From positions 3,720,001 to 3,784,000 of the forward strand of contig NZ_CP151637.1 of assembly GCF_038397755.1 (NCBI RefSeq): a stretch of DNA of 64,000 nucleotides, read 5' to 3'. This document shows positions 24,296 to 33,334 of the stretch, piece after piece (the stretch's first letter is position 1; each line of letters opens with the position of its first letter). Position numbers and translations under genes: made by a program. Source of the stretch: Microbacterium sp. LWH7-1.2. GTDB taxonomy: Bacteria > Actinomycetota > Actinomycetes > Actinomycetales > Microbacteriaceae. The notes below the pieces were generated by a model that saw nothing but the letters and a program-made list of their open reading frames with translations, was not told where the DNA came from and made no database searches.

Positions 24296-25176
24296 TCCCT
24301 TTCATTCAGTCACTCATCGACGCGACGTCCGCGGGTGCCGTCTATGCGCTCGCCGCTCTGGGTATCGGACTCGTGTTCGGCGTGCTGCGCCTGGCGAACT
24401 TCGCCAACGGCGAGATCATCACGGGCGCCGCCTACGCACTCCTCCTTCTGTGGCCGGTCTCCTGGCCGCTCGCACTCGTCGCCTCCGTCATGGTCGCGAT
24501 CGCGCTTTCACTGCTGATGGACCTCGCGGTCTTCCGGTGGATGAGGTCGCAATCGCCCGCGGCGCTTCTCATCGCCAGCTTCGGGGTGAGCATCCTGCTG
24601 CAGCGCTTCTATGAGGGGGTCTTCGGTGCCAGGGTACGCAGCGGCTCCGTCGCCCCGGCGTTGACGCAATCCGTCAATGTCGGTGGGTTCCGGCTCAGCC
24701 TTCTCGCTCTCGTCGCGATCGTTCTCGCGGGGATCCTCCTCCTCGCCGTGCATCTGTTCCTCAGCCGCTCTCGTATGGGACTGCAGGTGCAGGCCGCTGC
24801 GGCGGACTTCCGAGTGGCCCGCATTCTGGGCATCCGATCGGGAGTCGTGATCGCCGTGACTCTGGGCATGAGCGGGGTGTTGGCAGCCGCCGTGGCCTTC
24901 ATCCTCACTGCGCAGTCGGGCGCCGTGGATCCGACCTTCGGCGTTCAGGCGACGGTGTTCGGGCTCATCGGGGCCGTGATCGGCGGGCTGAATCGCGTCG
25001 GCGGTGCGGTCGTCGGCGGTTTCGCCGTCGGCTTCACCCTCTCGCTGTTCACCTCTTGGCTGCCGTCCGGATTCGACGACTTCCGCATCGCATTCGTCTA
25101 CCTACTCGTCATCGTCGTCCTCTTGATCGTCCCGAACGGGATCTTCGCCGGACGCACCGCCAAGGAGCGCACATGA
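24292..25176 (+). CDS. LivH-type ABC transporter permease
   Basis: The 294-residue membrane protein has about eight hydrophobic segments and the LivH hallmarks VYALAALGIGLVFGVLRLAN followed by FANGEIITGAAYAL, and late FGLIGAVIGGLNRVGGAVVG. The start is GTG at 24292 inside the LivF stop region. It forms half of the pore together with the LivM-type protein. Confidence 0.9.
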   Translation: MIPFIQSLIDATSAGAVYALAALGIGLVFGVLRLANFANGEIITGAAYALLLLWPVSWPLALVASVMVAIALSLLMDLAVFRWMRSQSPAALLIASFGVSILLQRFYEGVFGARVRSGSVAPALTQSVNVGGFRLSLLALVAIVLAGILLLAVHLFLSRSRMGLQVQAAAADFRVARILGIRSGVVIAVTLGMSGVLAAAVAFILTAQSGAVDPTFGVQATVFGLIGAVIGGLNRVGGAVVGGFAVGFTLSLFTSWLPSGFDDFRIAFVYLLVIVVLLIVPNGIFAGRTAKERT

Positions 25177-26312
25177 CCTCCTCACCTTCTTCCCGCGCTA
25201 CCCGCTTCGGCTGGGCGGTGCCCAGTTCGGTGCTGTCCCTGTGGACGCTCGCCGTACCACTCGTGGCCGTGTGGCTGTTCACGGCGCTTGGGAGCAACCT
25301 GTCGTCCTCCGCGGCGATCGATCTCGGCTATGCACTGGCGAACCTGATCGTCGTCGTGGCGATGTGGACCTTCATCGGCAACAGCGGCGTCCTGTCGTTC
25401 GGGCATCTTGCCTTCGTCGCCGCGGGTGCGTGGACGATGTCTCTGCTCACCATCAGTCCCCTCGTCAAATCGTCGATCATGCCGGACCTCGCGCCCTTCC
25501 TGGCGGACGCGTCCGTCGCGCCCTTCGTCGCCCTGATCATCGCGGGTGTGGTCGGCGGGCTGACAGCACTCATCAGCGGCTTCGCGCTCATGCGCCTGCA
25601 CGGGCTCGAGGCTGGAATCGCCACCTTCGCTCTCCTGATGCTGGTCGTTCAGGTCCTGACCTACTGGAGCGCCATCGGCCCGAAGTCCGGTCAGTCGATG
25701 ACGGGCGTCCCGCGCAGCTTCGATCTGCAGAGCACGATGCTCGTCGCGCTCATCGTGATCGTGATCGCCTGGGGCTATGGACAGAGCCGCAGTGCCCGGA
25801 TGCTTCGCGCATCCCGCGAGAACGCGCAGGCCGCCCCGGCATCCGGCATCAACACCACCCGCCATCGGATCATCGCGTTCGCGGTGTCCGGTGCGCTCGC
25901 AGGCGTCGGGGGCGCGATCTGGGCACAGACCAACCGCGTGGTCCAGGCCTCGCAGTTCGGTCTGGATTTCACCTTCACCACGATCGCCATGCTCATTATC
26001 GGCGGGATGCTATCGCTCTGGGGAGCGATTGTCGGCACGCTTGTCATCGCCACGCTGAACCACATGCTCGGTGTCGTCGAGAAGGGTGTGCAGATCGGAG
26101 GAGTGATCGTCTCGCTTCCTTCCGGCAGTCGTCTCGTCGTCGTCGCAGTGCTGATGGTGCTGATCATCATTCTGCGACCGTCGGGGATCACCGGGGGACG
26201 CGAGGCCCGCTGGCCGTTCCGGCCGCGAGACCCTTTCCCCGCCGCGGTGGGCCGGAACCGGGTTCAACCACCGTCTGAGAACAAGCCAGCTGCTGCCGGA
26301 GCAGCGGTCTAA
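25173..26312 (+). CDS. LivM-type ABC transporter permease
   Basis: The 379-residue membrane protein has the LivM pattern: NSGVLSFGHLAFVAAGAWTM near residue 70, then SARMLRASRENAQAAPASGI and FAVSGALAGVGGAIWAQTNR. A hydrophilic tail of about 40 residues ends it. ATG 25173 overlaps the LivH stop. With the preceding genes it forms a complete Liv-type importer that feeds the enzymes of locus B. Confidence 0.9.
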   Translation: MTSSPSSRATRFGWAVPSSVLSLWTLAVPLVAVWLFTALGSNLSSSAAIDLGYALANLIVVVAMWTFIGNSGVLSFGHLAFVAAGAWTMSLLTISPLVKSSIMPDLAPFLADASVAPFVALIIAGVVGGLTALISGFALMRLHGLEAGIATFALLMLVVQVLTYWSAIGPKSGQSMTGVPRSFDLQSTMLVALIVIVIAWGYGQSRSARMLRASRENAQAAPASGINTTRHRIIAFAVSGALAGVGGAIWAQTNRVVQASQFGLDFTFTTIAMLIIGGMLSLWGAIVGTLVIATLNHMLGVVEKGVQIGGVIVSLPSGSRLVVVAVLMVLIIILRPSGITGGREARWPFRPRDPFPAAVGRNRVQPPSENKPAAAGAAV

Positions 26313-26332
26313 GAGAAGGAATCGATCAAAAC

Positions 26333-27538
26333 ATGGGCTTTTTGTCTCACAAGCCGATTGAGAGCGTGGCGGAGGCTCGCACGCGCGCAAAGCGGTTGCT
26401 CCCCAAGGATGTCTTCACAGCGATGGAGGCCGGAAGCGACAGCGGAGCCACGATGCGTGAGAATCTGCGTGCGTTCGAACAGATCGGGATGATCCCACGT
26501 GTCGGAGTGGACATTCCGACGCGGCCCGATCTGAAGACGCGCTTCATGGGGATGGACATCGACCTGCCCGTCGTCATCGCCCCCGCAGCCGCGCAGGCGA
26601 TGCACCCCGACGGCGAGGTGGGTGTCGCACGGGCTGCGAGTCGGGCGGGCACCGTGATGGGTCTGTCCAACTTCGCCTCGATGCCCGTAGAATCCGTCGC
26701 CAGCGCGAACTCGAACCTCGTCGGCCACCTGTATCTGTCTGGCGATCGCGACACGATGGCCGATCGTGTCGAGCGCTTTCGTCGGGCCGGCGTGAAGGGG
26801 TTGATCTTCACGCTCGACCTCTCCGCCAGCCGGGTCGTGCACCAGCCACGAGACTGGGGTTCGCCCGTCTACCCGGACGGGCTCGGTCTCGACACGCTCC
26901 TCAAGTACGCACCGACGGCAGCGCTCCATCCTCGATGGACGTTGCGCTACTTACGGCGCGGATCGGTCCCGGGCCTCTACGCGCCGAACATGAGCACGAA
27001 GGGTGGACCCGTGCCGACCCTCATCGGAGGGCTGAACGAGTGGATCGGCACGCACATCCCGACCTGGGAGGACATGGCATGGCTGAGCGACCTGTGGGGC
27101 GGACCGTTCATGATCAAGGGCCTGGTCGCTCCTGACGACGCACGACGCGCGATCGACGTCGGTGCGACAGCGATCGGCGTCTCCAACCACGGCGGCAACA
27201 ATCTCGACACGACGCCGTCTCCACTGCGATTCCTCCCCGCCGTGGTGAAGGCGGTCGGCGATCAGGCAGAAGTGACATACGACAGCGGCGTGCGCAGGGG
27301 GACCGACGTCGTGAAGGCACTCGCGCTGGGAGCCACTTCCGTCATGATCGGCCGGCCGTGGTTCTATGGCCTCGCGACAGACGGAGAGCGCGGCGTGTAC
27401 GAGGTGCTGGAGACTTTCAGGATCACTATCGAGCGAGCCCTCGTCGGTCTCGGGAAGTCCTCGATCAAAGACCTCACGCCTGATGATCTGGTGGTCCCGA
27501 AGGACTTCTTCATCGACGAGATCACGGTCGCACGATAG
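26333..27538 (+). CDS. MftD-like FMN alpha-hydroxyacid dehydrogenase
   Basis: The 401-residue TIM-barrel flavoprotein has DLPVVIAPAAAQAMHPDGEV, TWEDMAWLSDLWGGPFMIKG, AIGVSNHGGNNLDTTPSPLR (His at the active site in SNHGG) and VTYDSGVRRGTDVVKALALG (FMN phosphate binding). These stretches resemble the pre-mycofactocin synthase MftD more than lactate dehydrogenases. No cytochrome b2 domain and no mft genes are present. It follows the LivM gene by 20 bp after AGAGAAGGAA and is likely in the operon. It probably oxidises an alpha-hydroxy acid or an amine-like carbon of the imported compound. Confidence 0.8.
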   Translation: MGFLSHKPIESVAEARTRAKRLLPKDVFTAMEAGSDSGATMRENLRAFEQIGMIPRVGVDIPTRPDLKTRFMGMDIDLPVVIAPAAAQAMHPDGEVGVARAASRAGTVMGLSNFASMPVESVASANSNLVGHLYLSGDRDTMADRVERFRRAGVKGLIFTLDLSASRVVHQPRDWGSPVYPDGLGLDTLLKYAPTAALHPRWTLRYLRRGSVPGLYAPNMSTKGGPVPTLIGGLNEWIGTHIPTWEDMAWLSDLWGGPFMIKGLVAPDDARRAIDVGATAIGVSNHGGNNLDTTPSPLRFLPAVVKAVGDQAEVTYDSGVRRGTDVVKALALGATSVMIGRPWFYGLATDGERGVYEVLETFRITIERALVGLGKSSIKDLTPDDLVVPKDFFIDEITVAR

Positions 27539-27559
27539 CGAATGGCGAGCTCTGAGGAG

Positions 27560-28190
27560 TGGTGGTCTTGACACACCGGGACTGCAGGGCGAACTCCTCG
27601 TCGAAGCTATGCGCGATCTCATCATCGCCGGCGAGCTGGCACCGGGATCGCGCGTGACGGAACCCTCTCTGGCCGGTCGATTCGGGTGTCCCGCGACCCG
27701 GTGGGGGAGGGACTCCGAGCCCTCGGCGCGGAAGGATTGATCGACCTCACGCCGTACGCATCCCCACGGTTGCGGGGCTCACCGAAGGATGGCGCGATAT
27801 GTCCGCGCCGCGCGGAACATCCTGGAGCCGCCGGCTGAGCGTGATGAAGCAGCTCTACACCGCACCGACGAGCATCTCGCGATCATGCGATGGCATCTTC
27901 GCCGAGGGGGACGAGGCGCTGCAGCGTGCGGAGACGAGCACGATCAATCGACTCAACTCCCGATTCCACGATGCGACCGCTTCGGCGTGTGACGCTGCCG
28001 TCAGCGCCTTCGTAGACGTGCTCAGCAGCCGATCCGAATGGATCAACACCGCCACGGGCACTCCCGACAAACAGAATCTCTGATGCGATCACCACGACAT
28101 CCGTTTCGCCATCGTGGCAGGAGACGGTCCGCTGGCCGAAGCGCTCATGGCCGCCGATGTGAAAGCGCGCCACCTCCGTGTCATTCCGGC
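27560..28190 (+). pseudogene. GntR/FCD regulator pseudogene
   Basis: Segments in three frames reproduce the intact GntR/FCD protein at 4148-4822: LLVEAMRDLIIAGELAPGSR then VTEPSLAGRFG, LIDLTPYASP, RAARNILEP, AEGDEALQRAETSTINRLNS, SRSEWINTAT and AGDGPLAEALMAADV. Small indels near 27695, 27770 and 27880, plus a loss near 28075, break the frame. It was once the local regulator behind the Liv-type operon. The intact homologue 23 kb away may have taken over. Confidence 0.85.
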
Positions 28191-28332
28191 AGTACACCGG
28201 ACGTCTCGCAACCCCATCGCGCTCCCGCTTAGGAACCATTGCACTGGAGTGAACGCACATGTACTCTTGCTACACATTCTGAGCAGCATTGGTTACCGCC
28301 CGCATCCACAACCCGAGAAAGACCGGCATGTC

Positions 28333-29232
28333 ATGAGCGAACATAAGACCGACTACTCCATCTACTCTCTCGAATTCTGCCAGGGCGACGTGCCGACGGA
28401 CTTCGTTGGAGGAGTGATCATCCATAGCAACGAGGGGATCTCGCGAGCGTCGATGCTGTACACGCTCATCATCGGTGGGGAGGTCGGCGGAAAACAGCAC
28501 GTGGCACTCGTTGACTGCGGATTCCGCAACGACTACTGGCTCGATCGATTCCCTTTCACCCAGTGGGAAAGCCCGGAGGAGGTGCTCGCCCGCGTCGATC
28601 TGCGCCCGGAAGACATCGAGGTGATTCTTGTGTCCCACATGCACTTCGATCACATGGGCAACTTCGAGGCGTTCCCCAACGCCCAGCTGTACGTGCAGCT
28701 CGATGAGTACATCGGCTGGTCGCAGGCGGTGGAGACGGCAAACCAGCTGGCCTCCGATGCCGAACGCGCCTGGATCTTCTCTTCATTCGACCCCACCGAC
28801 CTGACCCGCGCGGCGAAGGGCATCGCGGACGGCCGTATCCGCTTCGTCAAGGGCGACCAGGAGCTTCTGCCCGGCGTGACCGCGCGACTCGCGCGCGACT
28901 CGCATACCTTCGGGTCGCAGTGGTTCAAGATCGAGACGCAGAATGGTCCGTTCATCGTCGCGGGGGATACCGTCTATCTCTACGAGAACGTCGAGAGGAT
29001 GTGGGTTCCCGGCTACGGCCAGGGCAACTCATTCAACCTCATCAACCTCTACAAGACGTACAAAGAGGAACTCAAGGGTGACACGAACAGGCTGATCCCC
29101 GGGCACGACCAGGAGATCAAGCGGCGCTACACCTCGTGGAAGTCGGAGAGTGGCAACTCAACCACCGAGATCAATCTCCGGGCGATCGATGCGTCGCGAG
29201 CGCCCAGGAGCGGTGAATCGCTGGTTCTCTGA
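28333..29232 (+). CDS. MBL-fold hydrolase, AHL-lactonase-like
   Basis: The 299-residue protein has a VALVDCGFRNDYWLDRF segment, the zinc motif LVSHMHFDHMGNFEAFPNAQ (HxHxDH), DSHTFGSQWFKI, an IVAGDTVYLYENVERMW metal loop and LIPGHDQEIKRRY near the end. This is the layout of N-acyl-homoserine-lactonase-type enzymes, which open lactone rings. ATG 28333 is chosen because the family likeness begins there; the frame upstream belongs to the GntR pseudogene. In this setting a catabolic lactone is as likely a substrate as a quorum signal. Confidence 0.8.
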   Translation: MSEHKTDYSIYSLEFCQGDVPTDFVGGVIIHSNEGISRASMLYTLIIGGEVGGKQHVALVDCGFRNDYWLDRFPFTQWESPEEVLARVDLRPEDIEVILVSHMHFDHMGNFEAFPNAQLYVQLDEYIGWSQAVETANQLASDAERAWIFSSFDPTDLTRAAKGIADGRIRFVKGDQELLPGVTARLARDSHTFGSQWFKIETQNGPFIVAGDTVYLYENVERMWVPGYGQGNSFNLINLYKTYKEELKGDTNRLIPGHDQEIKRRYTSWKSESGNSTTEINLRAIDASRAPRSGESLVL

Positions 29233-29247
29233 CCCACGCGAATCGTG

Positions 29248-29289
29248 CGTTCCCGTCCGACTCTCTGATCGGGCGGGAACGACGTTTTG
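29248..29289 (+). terminator. Terminator after MBL gene
   Basis: CGTTCCCGTCCGA (29248-29260) pairs with TCGGGCGGGAACG (29269-29281) with one G-U, followed by ACGTTTT. It ends the operon of the lactonase-like gene. Confidence 0.8.
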
Positions 29290-29388
29290 TGGGGAGGGCG
29301 CCACCGCCTTGCGTTTAGTATTGGTTATGTTCCGTCGCTCCGACTGAACACCACCCGGTCGCACCGACCGTTTCATGGGAGAAACAAC

Positions 29389-30096
29389 ATGGCTGCAAGA
29401 AAGATTCTGATCGTCGGCGGATCCAGTGGCATAGGCCTCGCGCTGGCACAAGACCTGACGGGCGCCGGCGAGGAGGTCATCGTCACCAGTCGCTCGCTCG
29501 AGACAGCAGAGCGGATCGCGGCCGAGATCGGCGGCAAGACACAGGGCATCGCCGTCGATGTGTCGGACCCCGAGGGGATCTCTGCGCAGCTGGCGGGCGT
29601 GGGAAAGCTCGACGGCATCGTCCTCAGCGCGATCGAGCGCGATGTGAACACCGTGCGCGAATTCGACATCGGCCGTGCACGGCGTCTCGTGACCCTGAAG
29701 CTGCTCGGCTACACGGAGGTCGTCCACTCGCTCATCGATCGGCTCGAGCCGTCCGTCGAGACCGGAATCGTGCTCTTCGGGGGCCGCGCGAAGGATGCAC
29801 CCTACCCCGGCTCGCTGGTCGTGTCGGCGATCAACGGCGGCGTGGACGGGCTCATGAACGCGATGGCGCTCGAACTTGCGCCCATCCGCGTAAATGCGCT
29901 GCACCCGGGCATTATCGGCGATAGCCCGTTCTGGGCCGCAAAGCCCGCCGAGGTGCTCGACGGCTACCGGTCATCGACGCCGGGAGGCGAGCTCGCGACG
30001 ACGCGGGACATCGTCGACGCGTCGAAGTTCCTTCTCTTCAACCAGGGCGTGTCTGCTCACAGCCTGAACGTCGACCGCGGCTGGCGGATCAGCTGA
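29389..30096 (+). CDS. Short-chain dehydrogenase/reductase
   Basis: The 235-residue SDR has the cofactor motif ILIVGGSSGIGLALAQDL (GGSSGIG), VTSRSLETAERIAAEIGG favouring NADP through the Arg, and a LALELAPIRVNALHPGIIG-like segment near residue 165. The catalytic YxxxK is not intact: the usual position reads AKDAPYPGSLVVSAINGG, without a clear Tyr-x3-Lys. It may therefore be an atypical member. ATG 29389 follows GGGAGAAAC. It stands alone between terminators. Confidence 0.8.
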   Translation: MAARKILIVGGSSGIGLALAQDLTGAGEEVIVTSRSLETAERIAAEIGGKTQGIAVDVSDPEGISAQLAGVGKLDGIVLSAIERDVNTVREFDIGRARRLVTLKLLGYTEVVHSLIDRLEPSVETGIVLFGGRAKDAPYPGSLVVSAINGGVDGLMNAMALELAPIRVNALHPGIIGDSPFWAAKPAEVLDGYRSSTPGGELATTRDIVDASKFLLFNQGVSAHSLNVDRGWRIS

Positions 30097-30128
30097 CCCG
30101 AGCGCACTCGCCGTCGCTCGCGTCGGGC

Positions 30129-30167
30129 GCATCAGGGCCGGGTCTGCATCGGCCCCGGCTCTGATGC
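30129..30167. terminator. Bidirectional terminator between SDR and XRE genes
   Basis: GCATCAGGGCCGGG (30129-30142) pairs with CCCGGCTCTGATGC (30154-30167) with one mismatch. It separates convergent genes. Confidence 0.8.
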
Positions 30168-30197
30168 GTGATCAGCAGGATCGCCCACGCCGTGGGT

Positions 30198-30881
30198 CTA
30201 CTGGGCTTCCAGGGAGTCGAGTCGACGCAGTACATCCACCGCGGAACGAGCGGGCGGCCGCGCGGAACTCAGCGTTTCCTGGGCAGCCACCATGTTCTCT
30301 CCGTGGCGCCCGACGATGAACCAAATGCCTACCGCGGGAGTGTCCCCGCGATTCGCGGCGAGGTGAGGCTTCGATGAATCGAAATGCCATGAGTCGCCGG
30401 CATTCACCTCGTACGTGTCGAACTCCACCTGCAAGTGGAGGGAGCCTTCGAGAAGATAAGCGTACTCGAGGCCGATGTGCCGCATCAGCCGGTCCTCGAC
30501 CGAGCTGGACGCGCCAGGCTGGTAAGTGACCAGCAGGACATCCGCCGGGCCGCCGGCGCCCATGGCGAGCTTCTCCCACCGAACGCCATTCTCCATCTCG
30601 ATAACGGGATTCTGGGTCGCGCGCTGCACGATCGATTCTTCCTTGGACAGAGGCAGCGGCGCAGTCCCGGCCGGCTCCAGCCCGAGGAGCTCATCGACGG
30701 AAACCGAGAGCAACGTCGCAAGCGAGTACAGTGTCGCGACGGATGGCTGGCTCTTGCCGGTCTCTACTTGAGAAATAAGGCTTGCCGAGACCTTGAGTTC
30801 TTGTGCGACGGCACGCAAGCTCAGGCCCTTGGCCTGACGATGGCGGCGGAGGCGGGCGCCGATTTCGTTCGCCGTCGACAT
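30198..30881 (-). CDS. XRE-family regulator with C-terminal cupin
   Basis: The 227-residue protein has an N-terminal helix-turn-helix (LRAVAQELKVSASLISQVET then GKSQPSVATLYSLATLL, residues 22-60) and a C-terminal cupin with LEYAYLLEGSLHLQVEFDTY and GDSWHFDSSKPHLAANRGDT. This architecture is common in regulators of amine, amino acid and aldehyde metabolism (PuuR-like). It is divergent from the genes at 31071 onward and may control the 31-36 kb group. No operator could be assigned. Confidence 0.9.
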   Translation of the reverse strand: MSTANEIGARLRRHRQAKGLSLRAVAQELKVSASLISQVETGKSQPSVATLYSLATLLSVSVDELLGLEPAGTAPLPLSKEESIVQRATQNPVIEMENGVRWEKLAMGAGGPADVLLVTYQPGASSSVEDRLMRHIGLEYAYLLEGSLHLQVEFDTYEVNAGDSWHFDSSKPHLAANRGDTPAVGIWFIVGRHGENMVAAQETLSSARPPARSAVDVLRRLDSLEAQ

Positions 30882-31028
30882 GGTTACCTACTCTGGCTCA
30901 ATAGAGGGGACTTGTCCAGCTTAGCGCGACGGAGAAGAGCTAAGGGTTCACTGCAGAACGACACGCCGGGAAGCTCAGCGCGGAAGCACGGACGCACGTC
31001 CGCCCCGAGGCCTGCCCGTCTCGGCCGA

Positions 31029-31064
31029 CGGATCCCATGATCGAGCTGTCGATCATGGGATCCG
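31029..31064. repeat. Perfect 16-bp palindrome
   Basis: CGGATCCCATGATCGA (31029-31044) and TCGATCATGGGATCCG (31049-31064) flank GCTG. It lies between the XRE gene and the MBL gene, just before its first in-frame TTG. It could be a strong hairpin in the leader or the end of a lost element. Confidence 0.7.
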
Positions 31065-31070
31065 CAGCTG

Positions 31071-31772
31071 TTGAGCCTCGCCGAAGAACTGAGTGCGGAG
31101 CTGTTCGGGCCTCCTTTACCCCAAAAGGGTTGTTCAATCCTGCTTACAAAATTCACGCACGCCACTGTACGGTTCGAGAAAGACGGCCACAGTATCATCA
31201 CTGACCCCGGGACACTCAGCACGGAGGCGGAGGTCCTCGCGAGCGCCCTGGGGGTCCTCGTGACACACGACCACTTCGACCACCTGGATGTCGACGCCGT
31301 GAAGGAAGCGCTCGCGATGAACCCGCAGCTCCAGGTGTACGGGCCTGTCGGGCTAGCCGAAATCTTCGGATCCGACGATTGTGTCACCGAGGTGAGCCCT
31401 GGCGATTCCCACGACATCGGCCCCTTCTCCCTGAGGGCCTTCGGAGGGACGCACGCCGTGGTACACCCGGATATGCCAGCAGGGCGCGACATCTCGTTCC
31501 TCGTGGATGGCCGGGTCTTCCATCCCGGTGACTCCTACGAACTCCCGGGCGTTCCCGTCGACACACTGCTGATGCCGACGAGCGGCCCGTGGACATCGAT
31601 CGGGAAGGCGATCGACTTCATCCGGGGAGTCGCTTCCACTCGGGCGATCCAGATTCACGAGATCGAGCTCAGCGAGCTGGGCCAGGAGTACGCGATGTAC
31701 TTCCTCGGCGTGGACGGTGTCGGCGGAGTGCCGATCTCCAAGCTCGGTTACGGCCAGTCCGTCGACGTATGA
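31071..31772 (+). CDS. UlaG-like MBL-fold hydrolase without ATG start
   Basis: The protein has FTHATVRFEKDGHSIITDPG, the zinc motif VTHDHFDHLDVDAVKE, FGGTHAVVHPDMPAGRDISF, HPGDSYELPGVPVDTLLMPT and IHEIELSELGQEYAMYFLGV. This is the UlaG/UPF0173 lactonase-like layout. Family likeness begins at LLTKFTHA, where the codon expected to be ATG reads CTG (31140), with AGGG 10 bases upstream. TTG 31071 is the only longer start and overlaps the palindrome. Translation may use CTG or be impaired. Up to 233 residues from TTG. A decayed near-copy is at 2012-2480. Confidence 0.8.
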   Translation: MSLAEELSAELFGPPLPQKGCSILLTKFTHATVRFEKDGHSIITDPGTLSTEAEVLASALGVLVTHDHFDHLDVDAVKEALAMNPQLQVYGPVGLAEIFGSDDCVTEVSPGDSHDIGPFSLRAFGGTHAVVHPDMPAGRDISFLVDGRVFHPGDSYELPGVPVDTLLMPTSGPWTSIGKAIDFIRGVASTRAIQIHEIELSELGQEYAMYFLGVDGVGGVPISKLGYGQSVDV

Positions 31773-31885
31773 CCCCTGTCGGTCAGCAGCTGGCGCGTGG
31801 GGTCACCCGATCGGAATGTCCACAGAGACACGGATGGCTCGGCGATGCGATCGCACCGCCGAGCCGTCCGTGGCTGGGCGGTGCG

Positions 31886-33268
31886 TCAGGCCTCTGCCCG
31901 GCCCCAAGGCGTGTTGAGGTGGGACTGGGAGTCGCGGACATCGTTGAGCGGCCCCCCCACGGCGATGTATCGTGGGCCCGCGATAAGGAGCTTTTCGGCG
32001 GGGAACTTCGTGATGACCTCGCACCCGTCCGCCGTCACGACGACTTCCTCCTCGATGCGCGCCGCGCCCCAGCCGTCGGCTGACGGCCAATAGGTCTCGA
32101 GCGCGAAGACCATCCCCTCCTTCAACTCCTCGGGGTGGTCGAAGGACGTCAGCCGCGAGAAGATCGGCTTCTCCCAGATCGAGAGGCCGACCCCATGCCC
32201 GTATTGCAGCGCGAAGGCGGCCTCCTCGTCGGCGAAACCGAACTCTTGCGCGGTAGGCCAGACAGCGCAGATGTCGGCGGTCGTCGCGCCGGGGCGCACC
32301 AGGGCGATCGCGCGATCCATGTACTCTCGCGCTCGTGTGTACGCGTCCTCTTGGGCGCGCGAGGCCGACCCCACGGCGAAGGTGCGGTAATAGCACGTCC
32401 GGTATCCGTTCCAGCTGTGGAGAATGTCGAAGAAAGCGGGGTCTCCGGGACGGATGAGGCGGTCGCTGAAGACGTGGGGGTGTGGGGAGCAGCGCTCTCC
32501 GGAGATCGCATTGACGCCTTCGACGTACTCGGACCCGAGGTCGTACAGCGTCTTCGCCACGAGACCGACGGCCTCGTTCTCGCGGACACCTGGACGCAGG
32601 AAGCGGTACAGCTCCTCGTAAGCCGCGTCGACCATGGACGCTGCCTGCGTGAGCAGGCGGATCTCGTCGGAAGTCTTGATGCGGCGCGCTTCCAGGAATA
32701 CCTGCTGACCGTCGACGACCTTGATGCCGGCTCGTTGGAGAGCGAACAGGACGGGGAGCTCGATCACGTCGACGCCGAGGGGCTCGTTCGCAACCCCGAA
32801 CTTCTCGAGCTCTCGCTTGATCTTGCGAGCGACCCCGTCGGCGATGCCGGCGTCGACGGGGAAGGCGCCCCGCAGGGTGGAGATGCCCGCCCGGGCACCC
32901 GACTCCAGCCGCGGCTTCTTCGTCCCCTCATGTGGGCTATGGGGATCGGCATCCATCTCGGATGAGGTGACGTCGAGCCAGGGATTGTAGAGAGCGTGGT
33001 GCTTGGCCGCTGATCCGAAGTCCCACGAGATGGGGTCGGTGTTGCGTGTCAGCAAACTGAAGCGGATGAGCTTGTCCATCGCCCAGGTACCGATGTGGGT
33101 GGACGTCATATAACGGATGTTCGAGAAGTCGAATGCCAGGACGGCTCCCAGCTCCGATCGCTGCAGCTCCGCTTTCAAACGGGCGAGTCGCTCGTCGCGA
33201 AGCCGGTCGAAATCGACCCGCGCCTCCCAGTCGACGCCGTTCGTGCCTGTGGTGCCGGTGTTCTTCAT
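31886..33268 (-). CDS. M24 pita-bread-fold protein, paralogue 2
   Basis: The 460-residue protein is closely related to the 14024-15340 product throughout: GVDWEARVDFDRLRDERLAR, VNAISGERCSPHPHVFSDRL, HGVGLSIWEKPIFSRL and FALETYWPSADGWGAARIEE. As in paralogue 1, the second metal-ligand Asp of M24 enzymes is Cys (FFDILHSWNGYRTCYYRTF), while the first Asp, His and both Glu remain. An insert of about 30 residues (DADPHSPHEGTKKPRLES) distinguishes it. ATG 33268 follows GGAGTG. Functions possible from the fold include C-N or C-S bond cleavage as in creatinase, ectoine hydrolase or DddP. The convergent MBL gene ends 114 bp away. Confidence 0.8.
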   Translation of the reverse strand: MKNTGTTGTNGVDWEARVDFDRLRDERLARLKAELQRSELGAVLAFDFSNIRYMTSTHIGTWAMDKLIRFSLLTRNTDPISWDFGSAAKHHALYNPWLDVTSSEMDADPHSPHEGTKKPRLESGARAGISTLRGAFPVDAGIADGVARKIKRELEKFGVANEPLGVDVIELPVLFALQRAGIKVVDGQQVFLEARRIKTSDEIRLLTQAASMVDAAYEELYRFLRPGVRENEAVGLVAKTLYDLGSEYVEGVNAISGERCSPHPHVFSDRLIRPGDPAFFDILHSWNGYRTCYYRTFAVGSASRAQEDAYTRAREYMDRAIALVRPGATTADICAVWPTAQEFGFADEEAAFALQYGHGVGLSIWEKPIFSRLTSFDHPEELKEGMVFALETYWPSADGWGAARIEEEVVVTADGCEVITKFPAEKLLIAGPRYIAVGGPLNDVRDSQSHLNTPWGRAEA

Positions 33269-33334
33269 GTCACTCCTTCGGAGGGGGCACTTGCGCCCCG
33301 TGGGATCTCGGGTCGGGCGCGATCGCGGCGCGCA

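Noticed and set aside
30435..31040. Plus-strand frame of 201 codons opposite the XRE-cupin gene
   Set aside because: Shadow of the regulator on the minus strand; no motif or start signal.
14024..33268. Naming the two M24 proteins as DMSP lyase DddP
   Set aside because: The overall look is similar, but I cannot verify the catalytic Asp and the second metal ligand is Cys. The general M24 call is safer.
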